Assembly: GCA_013397695.1 (NCBI GenBank)
Contig: VYZI01000058.1
Location: 328,013 to 392,012, forward strand
Origin: Centropus unirufus
Taxonomy: Eukaryota > Chordata > Aves > Cuculiformes > Centropidae
Length of the DNA stretch: 64,000 nt
Direction: 5' to 3'
Shown here: positions 40,050-50,968 of the stretch, in pieces
Layout: each line of letters begins with the position of its first letter
Position numbering within the stretch: position 1 is the stretch's first letter
Notes under the pieces: model-generated
The model's database searches: none
What the model saw: the letters and a program-made list of their open reading frames with translations, nothing else
Told to the model about the DNA's origin: nothing
Position numbers and translations under genes: made by a program

Positions 40050-40450
40050 GTGAGACACAAAAAGCATCACCAAGACAAATTAATTTGAGAGTGTCCCAGT
40101 ATGCAAAAATACTGTTACCATTAATCATCATTCATTGCTATTAGTTATCACTGAACTTCAAATGGATACCTGAACAATGTCCCATTAAATGATTTTTCTG
40201 ATTAAGCACAGCCCAATTAAGTGGAGTGCACTGTACGGTACTTGAAAAGCTGCACCATTTATGTACAAATCGAATACAAATAGAGTACTTATCAGATTCC
40301 CATTTAGGAACCATTTGCTGACATCAGAATATTCTCTTATTGGCACTCTGTACTGATTATAGAGTGAAAAAGAGAAGGATCTGATTGGGGCAATAAAGAT
40401 GAGATGAAGGTTACTGTGATTTTATTGCTGCTGTTACCTGCCATGGGATA
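40050..40450. promoter_or_regulatory. Candidate conserved non-coding (enhancer-like) block
   Basis: A run of about 400 bases unusually dense in homeodomain-type words: AATTAATTTG, CCATTAATCATCATTCATTG, GCTATTAGTTATCA, ATTAAATGAT, TGATTAAGC. It also has a TTAAGTGG word at 40217-40224 that matches the NKX2-type site. No transposon signature and no open frame above 60 codons. The motifs are seen; enhancer function and conservation are inference. Confidence 0.3.
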
Positions 40451-42611
40451 ATTTGCAAGGAGTCAGCATTCAAGGAGCCCTGGGTGGCTGTTTCAGCTGA
40501 TGAAACAAAGGATGGAACCACTCCATAATGACTTGGAGAGGTGAGGTCATCATGCAGAACCCTAGAATTTTTACTATGAATTATTTAGTTTTCAACATAT
40601 AGTATCACTTTATCAGAACCTTGCAAGTAAATTGAAGACACTTCTTAAAATGTTTATCATAGCTTTATACTGCTTTTCTAGCAGTGGCTTGTAAAATGTC
40701 TGTTACAGCTAAACTTCTATTATTTTCATAACGTATTAATAGTGGCTATAAAGGGAAGTAATAGGATTTTCTCCTAAAAGAGGTGAAATTGATGCATAGT
40801 ATCAGTCTCTACATGCAAAGAATGTTCAGCGGACAAGAAACCCTATTTCCCAGAAAAAAATTTTGGTGATCTCATTCAGATTTTTCAAGAAACTGTTTAC
40901 AGGAACTTAAAGGCTTCAGTAAGGTGCATGAAATTTACATACTTTTTTGAATGCAGATTCAGTCGAGTATTTTATCACCGGGTTTTTTTTACAAAATAAA
41001 GGTGTTTCAAAGATATTGATCTGTGGCTAATTATGCCAATGAAGAAATAAATAGAATGGAAGTTGTACAACTTCCTATAACTCTACATATATCCCACACT
41101 GATCACTATTCAAAGTGCTTCAAGTACAAGTACTTCATTCTTCAAGTACCACTGGGTAATCTCTAAATTTAACATTATGTTGTATTTTTCTTTTCTCTGG
41201 GGAAACCATTTAGCAGACTTCTTTTTAGGTTATCTTGGCAGTGAAACATAGTTCTAGAAAGGTGTTATTGCTACTGTTCGGTGCAGAGGTATTAGTGGGA
41301 GCCTTTGACATGAGACCATTAAACCCAATGGATAACTGATAAAAATGGAGTGTGAGTTCTAGTAAGCAGTGTTTCTCCTGGAAGGTGTTGGCTTTGTGTC
41401 TGTCTCAGAAAAAAAACACAATGTTGCTTTATTTGAGTGTTTGAGACCTAAAAGAATCAATGGAGCTGAAACAAAGCACATGACTGGTCTTTGACATTTT
41501 TTTGGGGGGTGGGAGGGTCAATATCTGCACACATGTAAAATCTAGTGTTTTAGGAAATCATCTGCAAGCTGCCAGTGCATGTGTTTCCACAAGTGACAAA
41601 CTGAGGACATTGCTGTGTTTGGGTTCTCAGAGTGGTACTTACATGCATGAGAAACAAGGACAAGTGCCTCTAAGTTTTGTGCTGGGAGGCAGATTCCTCT
41701 TTGGCCTGTTATAGTCTCAAGGTACATATAAATACAGCAATAGCCTTCAGTCCTCCATTAAGAAATTCTTTTAGCTGCCTTACCATACTGCACTCCACTG
41801 CTATCTAATCAGTGAATGTCTCAGAGGAGAAGAGTCTTGCATAACCTAGAAAGAAGTTTAACCGGAAACTTTTGAAATATCAAAGAAAAAAAAATTAAAT
41901 ATCACTTACTGGAACTTCCAGTTGCTCATCAAGCCCCTGCCTCAAGATCATTTCTTCCATAGGCCTTCCCATTCCAGTGAACTTAGGAAGATATTTTATG
42001 GGTAAGGAAATGTGACCAGAAATTGCAAGAAAGACAGAAATGATGCAAACTTTACAAATCAAACTATACTCTGAAAATTTTCCAGTCTGGTTTCTTAGGC
42101 TTGAGAAATACATATGGTTCAAGAAATCACTGGGATGTTTATCTAAACCTTTCCAGCCCATTAAATCTTCTGAAGTCTAGCCATCACTTCTTGAAAACAC
42201 CCTATTGGAACATAACACCACAGGATCTGACTCTGCCCTTGTATTGTGAAGTACAGGCAGCAGAGAATGAATTTGTCATGATGTAAGACTAGAGAAATGT
42301 AACACTTTGATACAGCACTAACATAAAATACTCGAAGTCATACTCAAAGTATCTCTAATTTGACTTACACTTGGCTGGAGTAAAGCATCATGATACGCTT
42401 AAGACTGCAGTATGGTGTGGTGGTGACCAGTGCACAGAAACTTGGAAATGTTATATCTGAATGCAATACAAAAAAATATCAAGAGATGGTAATATCTATG
42501 TGCAGAACTTCCCTGCACTGTTATCCCCAGAACATCTCAGTACTCATAAGCATTGCTGTAAATTAATCTATCTATATAAAATATTTTACTGGTGTTGGAT
42601 TTTGAAGTTGT
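40451..42611. other. Unique non-coding DNA, no gene seen
   Basis: No gene or repeat recognised. Short frames of 60-90 codons on both strands at 41500-42290 overlap each other and look like chance. Confidence 0.55.
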
Positions 42612-42648
42612 AGTTATTAATATAAGAAATTAAAATATATTAATAACT
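42612..42648. repeat. Perfect 13-bp inverted repeat (hairpin-forming)
   Basis: AGTTATTAATATA at 42612-42624 is the exact reverse complement of TATATTAATAACT at 42636-42648, with an 11-base spacer. The stem is AT-rich. It could be a stem-loop in RNA or a cruciform-prone site in DNA, or the remains of a small inverted-repeat element. It is followed by a T-run. Confidence 0.75.
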
Positions 42649-43754
42649 TTTTTTGCCTATTCTTTTGACTTGGACAGTCAATTAAAACAATGAGACCTTC
42701 AACAGGATCCCTTGGGAGTTTGGATATTGCTAAATTTCACCCTCTACCAAGAAGTACTCAATGCTAGTTATGATTCTTGACTGGTGTGAAAACAGATCTA
42801 CTAGCCATGACGTGGGTTTGAACTAAGTATTTTTAATATTTGCTATGGATTCTAAAAGAAAAATTTAAGACAATCTAAAATACACCAGAAGAGATCCAAA
42901 ATAAAAGAAAAAAGGTATGGCAAAGCAGTCATTTGAGCCTTGTTCTAATACACTGTGAATATAAAACCAGCAAGGCCCCAAATCTAATGTTTTTTTCCCC
43001 AGAAGCTATCATTATTTATCAAGCATGCTTATTGAATCATGTCTAAGATCAGGCTAGTAAATGATAAAAAGTGTTTTTAAAAGTGTTTTAATTCTTGGCT
43101 GGCAGAGAGTAGAACAGCAGATGTCCTACTATTCATCTCTCTGGCAAAAAAAAACACCCAGCAAACCAATATTTCTTTTAGGACTGCTAAATTTTCATTA
43201 GCTATTTATTTAAGCAGTTCTTATTTTGATTTGCTGCTGCAGTGGAAAATCCACTGAGAAATAAAGAAGAATAAAAAATATAAAACTCTAATACTGATTC
43301 ACTGACACAAATATTTATTCTGAGTGTTCTATAATTTTATAAAATCAACATGTATGATGTACTACTCTCTCTTGTGCTTCCTTTTTGTCTAAGTGATAAA
43401 AGGCATAGTTTTTCTTACAGTAAGTTGCTGTTCTCTGTGGTCTGCCTTAGAGAACAATATTTATTAGTACATATTGGTGTCACAGAAAAATATGGACAAC
43501 AACTGTGAGAAAAAATGCATGCAGCTCAACAGAAAACGTGAGGAGTGCCCCTATGTTATTGAAAATAAAAATAGATCTCACAGAAAGGATGTTTTTATTA
43601 ACACTACGCTTCTAAGAAAACACATCTTTGATTTCCTGGCAAGGCTGCACACCACCCATGATCTTGTTCAAGTCCTACTAAATCAGCAAAAAGAAACCCT
43701 GGTACTCTGTCGGTTAGCATCTAGTTGGATGTCTTCTTATGGGCCTGCTTTGAA
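42649..43754. other. Unique AT-rich non-coding DNA, no gene seen
   Basis: AT-rich with A-runs. The first half of a 171-codon plus-strand open frame (43474-43989, starting at TTG) lies here. Its sequence resembles no family, and its second half is antisense CR1, so it is not treated as a gene. Confidence 0.55.
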
Positions 43755-43985
43755 ATCACAGAATCACAGAACTACGGTGACCAGAAGTCAGTTCTGGAGA
43801 TATTCTGCTCCATCCCCTATAATCAAACAGTGTCAGCTCGAGGCAGTCGCTGGTCACGGCTTAAATGTTTCCAGGGATGGACTGTCCACAATCCTCCTTA
43901 GCAACGTGCACCACAGTTTCATGACTTTCACAATAAACTATTATTTTCTTGTGTTTAAATGCAGCTGCCTGTGTGTAGTATCTAA
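43755..43985 (-). mobile_element. CR1 LINE 3' end, minus strand
   Basis: The + strand starts with TCACAGAATCACAGAAC, the reversed CR1 tail repeat. It continues with degraded 3' UTR and the end of ORF2: a GTCAGCTCGAGGCAGTCGC segment, TTAAATGTTTCCAGGGATGG (equivalent to TTGAACACTTCCAGGGATGG), CTGTCCACAATCCTCCTTAG, GCAAC, and CATGACTTTCACAATAAA. This order matches CR1 in the antisense orientation. It is truncated at its 5' end near 43985 and old. It supplies the second half of the 171-codon plus-strand frame noted beside it. Confidence 0.8.
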
Positions 43986-45399
43986 CTAAAGCCTGAATAA
44001 AATGTCTGCTGATATTTATTATTATGTGAGGTCATAAGAAATTAATAAATGATGATACATAACAGAAGAGATCTACTGCTTGACAAACAGTTATAATACA
44101 GATAATGTAAATATTTTAAAATAATCACTTAAACAGTGATTTGAAGTGTGCTGCATGTTTTCTTTTTCACTTTCCATGAAGTAAAATGACTGTCCTTTTC
44201 ATTCCCGTTCACCACTCAAGAAGAAATGAAAATACCAATAAATGTCATGGAAACAGCTGAGAGATCTCCATGGTGATACTTGGTTGGGTTTGCATCAACT
44301 ATTTTGTATCATTCATCCTGTGCATTGAGGCTGCAGACATTGGACCCAGCATGACACCACCCCAAGGGGATTTTGGAATGCACCACCTCTGTGTCCTTAG
44401 GGAGGACAACTAAGTTTGCAGAGGTGCTCCATTAGTCTTCTTTCTAAGATGATGAGTGGGGAAATGGGACAGATCTCCTTCTGTCCACAGAACTTATTGC
44501 CCCACAATTTAACTACAGCCATTGAAAACCCTGTTACAGGAGAAAATAAAGCCATGACCTTCTTCTCTAATAGCTCTCAGTAACCATAATTATAAGCAAT
44601 TCAAGTGCCACCCTCTTGCTGGAACAAGAGCCTGAATAATAATTTCTCTTTCCGTATATTCACACCAGAAAGAGAAGGGTCTCCATTACTCAGACCTTGT
44701 TTGCAGGGCTGATGGTCCCTGAAGTGTCTGTAATGAGTGACGTGCCGATACAACACAGATTGAAAGGCATTTAACAAACCAAGCAACCAGCAGCAAACCG
44801 TATCAGTGGATCATCAAGACAGACTTAATAGTGCACAGAGTCAAAAGACATTCTGGGATTCTATTCACTTGTGGCAGTTCAAGCTACAGGCATGTAAGAC
44901 AGGATCAGTTATATTGAAAAAATTGATTCAGCCACATGTCCCCAAATTTCCTAGGGGGAATTAGAAGGAGCCTGAGACAAAAATACTCATGGAAGCTATT
45001 CAGGAAAGTTATAAAAGGAGATGACTATTAAAAATGAGGTAACTTAAATCTTTCTTCTCCTGCTATCTCATTCCCTGATTTTTATTTTTTTTTAACAACA
45101 CTAAAGCTCTAATAACCTTTAGTATCCATTATCTTTTTTCACTCTTACATCCTCAGGCAAGCAGGGATTCCATCCAAATCAGTACTATCTCTCTGGCACA
45201 AAATCAGCCTTGGTATAAGAAGGTACATCCCACCTCCTGTCTTATTTTATCCTAAGAGTGTTATAGATTCAACAGCTATATTCTGTCTTAAAAATGCTAA
45301 ATGAGAAACTGCTTACTATGTAGGGATAGCACTTGTCTCAGGGTGCTTGTAAGAAGATGAGACTGGAAGGACTCTTTTTAATGCCAGTCCATGGAGCAC
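43986..45399. other. Unique non-coding DNA, no gene seen
   Basis: AT-rich at 43990-44280, then somewhat GC-richer. No repeat family or coding signal recognised. Confidence 0.55.
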
Positions 45400-45715
45400 C
45401 ACTGCGTAGTGTCTTCATAAAGTCATCATCTATCTCTGTCCTAGGGATTACTCGGCTCACTTATTCCTTCAGCTCCAGTTGGAAGTTTATTCTTGAACAT
45501 CATTGCCCTAGTGGTAGGCAACTTACAATTTCCAGACTAAATTTATTCAGAGACAGTTATTGTTATGAAAGAGCTTTTCTTCCTCCCAAGGGAATCTTAT
45601 TCAGTGATCTGTGTTCCCTTATTTACTCAGATCGTAGTCCCAGAAGGAAATTTTCTCTCTTCCAACCCATCCGCTGTCTGGCTTAAATAAACAAGCTTTT
45701 TCTATCCTCTCTTCT
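45400..45715 (-). mobile_element. Ancient CR1-L3-like LINE fragment, minus strand
   Basis: The + strand contains ACAATTTCCAGACTAAATTT followed by ATTCAGAGACAGTTA, which corresponds to the antisense of old CR1/L3 elements (family pattern: TAATTTCCAGCCTAAATTTGTTC-type). About 130 bases on it has CTGGCTTAAATAAACAAGCT followed by TTTTCTATCCTCTCTTC, matching the GGCTAAACAAGCCAAGCTC-type segment at the expected distance. The middle is heavily diverged. The 117-codon plus-strand frame over it is an antisense chance frame. Elements of this group are older than the typical bird CR1s elsewhere in the window. Confidence 0.6.
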
Positions 45716-48700
45716 TTGCCTTCTTTTATTAATCTCACTATAAATTATTGAAACTACAAGGCATAAATGCTAATTGGGATTAGATAGCTTTTTAAAGAAA
45801 AATTTGGATATGTCTGCCAGTGTCTAGGACCTACTGGATTAGAGGATGGACTCACTGTGATTTCCTCTAATGGCTGAAGAGAACTCATGAATCTTTTCTG
45901 TACTTTTTTTAATGCCAAATTGGTATTGGCATTCAGCCTGATCCAGGTGCTTCAGTGTACATGTATGTATTACTTTCTCAGGGGTGAGAACAGGCAAATC
46001 TCTTAGAAGGTGAATTTACTTGCTATAGCAGGCAAAAATATATATAGCTATAGAAGGTAGTCTCAAAAAAAAAATGCATTGGTCAGCTTTAATTTAAAGA
46101 CTGGAGCTGAGTGTCTCTGCCAAATGTGAGGGAGCCACTCGGAAGCAACACTGAGGACAAATTCTGTAGGGAGGCAAGTCTGAAACTTAAGGGAAAATCC
46201 TGTACTGAGGAAGAAATCCTGTAAAGATGTGGGACTGCAACCATGGGCACTAAGAAGAATTAATTATATAAAAAAAGAAAAAAATAACAAAAATAAAGAC
46301 TACATACTTCCATTCCACAAAACACCACTGCACCTCCACCACTGCACCACCACGTTGGAAGGATTTTGTCCCTACAATAAAGACAATAAATAAAATATTT
46401 CTTTTTTACTTTAGTGAGGAAGGGGGGAAGGAGAGGGTTTTGGGATATTTTTGTTTGTTTGGTTGGTTTTTTATTTTTTTCAAAGCAGAATGACAAACTC
46501 AGAAAGACTGTTTGCAGTTGCTGAACATGGTATTTCTGTTTCCCAGGAAAGAAACTCCAGAGTGTTTTATATCACCGCTCAATTTGTGTGAATCTAGTGC
46601 AAAACCCAGGGTCACTGCTGGAGAGTGTCACACAGCTCAGCACCCACACAGCTTCCATGGGAATTGTGAGCACTGAGATCACACTGAAAGGCACTACATA
46701 TTCTTCACTGTTCATGAGTTTCAGGGATGTTTGGTTTTGCATGGTTCTGCTTTTACATTCTTTTAATAAATCCCAAGGCATTTCATCACTAATGCAGCCC
46801 TAGACAAAACAAGTGCAAAGGATTATAAGAAATTTGATGAACAGCAACAAAAAGCCAATTGAACTGTAGAGTTACTGCTCTGCTTGTGATGTTTTAACTT
46901 TTGTGACAGGCAGAGGCTTAGTTTACACTGGGATTTCCTGCATGATTTACAAAGCAAGAGTGAAACCCCTCACATCCATTCTTCTAGATCTCCCCCTTCA
47001 TCCATCAGTGCTGACAGCATTAATCTGTGAAGAATTAGTGACCTAGAAGTTCAAGTCAGCTATTCCCTTCATCTGGCTGTAACACTGTTCATGGAAACTA
47101 CATATTGAAGTTACCAATAAATGTCACTATGCAATGCAAACAGATTGACTGCACATTTTTGCATGAAAAAGTATTTTAGAACAAAAAGCTCAACTATCAA
47201 TTCATTGGCATTAAAATGGGAATGAAGATGATGGAATCTTCCGTGAAGAACTTGATTTTTGCTAGGTAAATTGTTCTCTTTTCAAATGGCACAGTTGAAT
47301 CAGTATTAGCTGGCAGCACTCACATTGCACCGTAGACACTGTCTATAAGATAGATTGAAGTTTCCTGGGAGACACATGATTCCTTAGTGGACTAGTGTGG
47401 AGCTGGGGAGGATCAGCTATAGACGATTAATAAACAAGCTGGTTTAGTGGCACAGCATAGTCTGAGGAAGTCACACTGACTTTGGGACCTGAAATGGCTG
47501 TGATTGGCTCCTTTCTGATTGAATCTGGGAATATCTGCTGCCTCCAGCTGACCGCTTCAAAGGGTACTCACTGAGGTAGCTATTGAAGCCATGAGCTGGA
47601 ATTGATGTGCAAAGGACAAAGACAAGCCATAAATCTTCAGTCCTTCCATGAAGAACAACAGCATCTTTTCTTGGCAAGCAAATATATGAGATACGGTTAC
47701 TGTATTGCCACAGTGAGATCAGAAACACAGGGTTTTTTTGCTGCATTTCCCCTCTGTGGCTGCAAAACATCCAGGCTGAAGAAAAGAAACTGTTTGAGCA
47801 ACAAGAAGGTTAATAGTTTCTGACATTTTTCCTGCCCTTCAATAGTCTGAGTTATAACAAAACTATGAGGCTGCTGACTCACAGCCAACCAACATATTTT
47901 TCCCAATAAATTAGTTGACTAATAAAACTGAGTGACGAGGGGTAAAATAATAGCAAAATATTGCTAGTAGTAGTAAAATAATTAGGGAATGTAACTTATC
48001 AGTTCTCCTTTTCTCATTTCTGAAGTATCATTTTAGGCTCCTGAGGACATGTATCACCCAGTGCCTGTTTGGGGGAAGCCATGCTAAATCTAGGCAGGGG
48101 TAAATAATGTGCTTGCTCTGGAGTACTAGATTTTAAAGGAGGTTACCTGAAACCTTATCGCTGCATTTCAGCCAATAACTCCTCCTTCACAGACTTAGGC
48201 TGTGTTTCTCTTTCTTTTCTGTCAAAAGTTGTACCGAACAAAATGGGTTTGACTGTTACAGGAGGTCAGTGCAGACCTGACCAGATACCTCTTCAAAACT
48301 CTGCCTGGACTACAGTTAGGAGAAATTGTTTCTGAATGCACTTTAAATGTCGTTTAAAGTGTTCATAACCAGACAATGAGAAATACTTCACTTTGGCATA
48401 CAGTGAGGTGGGGGAAGGGGAGGGTAGATAGAGACACTCAAGCGTGTCCTTAATACTGAGAGGTATGCCTGCTGGTTTCAGGATATGACCTTATCTTATC
48501 ATCAAATTATTACCTAGATGCCTTAGTAGAAGTAAATTGATCCAGACTGTTGTGGAAGATTGAGTCAAGTCTTTTGCTGTGAACTCCTGCTTTCTTCTTG
48601 CCTCCAGTACTACCTTGATACGTTGTCTTGACGTACTGTAAGATTTTGGCTGTCTGTAAGATCATAACACTTGTGGGTTCATTTTCACATTCTCCTGCCA

Positions 48701-50948
48701 ATAATAAAACTTTTTTTTTCATAGTGGAGTAGGAAGATTGCAGAAAAATAAGTGCCAAGAGAGTGCTGAAAATGAGCTTGAGAACAGCAGATACATTTCA
48801 GAGGAAGAGAGCTTGTGTGGGTTGGAGGTCCTTGAAAGACAAGAAAGATTTCAGGTGATGTCCAATAGGCTTGTTATATTACCCTTTTGATAAAAGATAC
48901 ATCAAAAGTCCCAGAAAACTGAGTTTTAAAGGCAGTAGGACAAACCTTTCCATTCCCAACAAATCCCAGCTCAGGACAAGGTAGAGGATGGGAAATCATT
49001 ATCTACTGATGTATATGATGTGACCAGCATATCCCAAGGCAATGCTCACATATCAAAAGAAGGGAAGTCTTTAATGTGTTCATATATTGACAGCTGCAGT
49101 AAGAAGAGGCTCAGAGCAGATGATGGCAGAGAGTAGCACTTTTCTGCAATGTTTCTTGAGTGTGCACACAGGTAGTTTAGTATGGAAAGAAAAGAGGATG
49201 CCTATCTGTCTGGAACAAAGGGCAGAAAAAGGCCTCTTCTTTCTCACCAATTAATCTACAGTTTGATTTGTGCTTTTTCGTGCAATGACTTCTAATACTA
49301 TTGTTAAATAAATGGGGGGAATGGGCATCAGATGGCAAAAGGAAATGCAACAGAATATCTTTTCAATATTAAATCCCAAAATAATTGCACAAGAAGGACT
49401 GGGCTTTCTCAGCTCAGCCTAGAAAGATTATTTTTTGTGAACAGGAAGATTCCAAATTTAGTGAAGAGTATAGTTGTGTATATACAAATGAGTACACATA
49501 CATAACTATTCAAGACACAGCTCCTACTTCACAGCCCAATAGTCTGGAATTGGCAACAATGATTTTCTTTATCATCATTTTAAAATAAGAGCTTAAAGAA
49601 TTAAGTTTACGTTTTCTTAATTAGGTCCTATAAGAATGGTAAGTATTCAGACATTCTTATAAGGACTGGTATTTTAATCTCTATTCTATAACTAGGGGTT
49701 AATTTTATTGGATTTAAAAACAACTTCAAAAATATTTTGGACAAAAAATGGTATATGGAAAACATCGAGGCAAATCCTGACAGGAAAGCTAGTCTGTCAT
49801 ATTTCCTTCAGTTATAAGAGCTATGAGAATATGGGATGAAAATGCATTTTTTTGCTGCAATTAAAACCTTTGGGGAAAGAGGCTCCTCAAAGCAAGCTAA
49901 CCTGTCTTGGAGAAATACACGAACTGAAGTTGCGCCACAAAGAGATAATCAATATCAATTCTCTCATCTCCTGAAAATTGAAACACAGTTCTTGAGTGAC
50001 CAGACTGGATTGACTACATAGTGTAATAGGATGGGCATATTCTTCTAGCCCAAGGAAAATTTACAGAACATCCACACAACTTTTTAATGACTGCTGCTGT
50101 AATTTCTTTCATTTTATACCTACAACTTTGACAGTATACAGAATCCCTCAGCACTTACATGGCATTATCCTCTTTTAGGTGGTTATGCCACAAGAAGTGA
50201 CTTTTTCCAGTTTCAGACTGAAAGAAAATTCATAATGAACATAGTTAAGGAAAAAATTATGCACACAAAAGACATGTTTTTACTAATGCTAATAATAATG
50301 TTATTTTAATAGTAAATAATTGTGATAAGAACTCACAACTGTTAATCTCAGAGGTTGACCAGTAATTAACTACATATACGAGAGTGAAGCTTTATGGTAA
50401 GTAACACATCTTACTTAATGTTCTATACTATTGCTGAAAACATAAGACTGACATATCAGCTGTAACGTACTTTCTTGTGTGAAAGCATTCCTAGTATTTA
50501 TGTGGGACATCTAACTTATTTCCTTTATGCAGATTCTCAGAGGTGGCATTATAAACCTCCAAGAAACACTACTTATTTCACCATATGTTCCAAATAATAT
50601 GCTAATGACAATTTTTGCTGTTTCAATGTACATTGATGCAGCTGTAAGAAAAAAAAGCCTTTCATTTTATTAACTGTCCAGCACTAATTTCTACTGCTAA
50701 TCTAATATATGTTTTCTATGCATATATTTTTAATGCATATTATTTTCTTTGAAACATTTACTTCTGTAACATGTAAAACAAGTGAGAAGCACTTCTGCTG
50801 ACATATCAAGTATTCCAATGTCATATTTACTATATCACCTTCTAGTAATCTTAATCTCATCCCTCTCAACATACAGACGGCATACATACATGCAATACAT
50901 ATATATGTATACAGAATTTTATTTGAATCCTAAATTGTCTGTCTTTTC
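45716..50948. other. Unique non-coding DNA, no gene seen
   Basis: No gene recognised. A 9-bp perfect stem with a 5-base loop (CACTTTAAA / TTTAAAGTG) lies at 48339-48361. Open frames are all under 100 codons, with overlapping frames on both strands at 47470-47900 that resemble nothing known. Confidence 0.55.
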
Positions 50949-50968
50949 CTCTCTCTCTCTATATATAT
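50949..50968. repeat. (CT)6(AT)4 compound microsatellite
   Basis: Six CT units directly followed by four AT units. Another short TA/CA-rich patch lies about 50 bases upstream (ACATACATGCAATACATATA). Confidence 0.8.

Noticed and set aside
45333..45686. Plus-strand open frame of 117 codons
   Set aside because: It lies mostly antisense to the CR1-L3-like fragment, so it is a by-product of that repeat.
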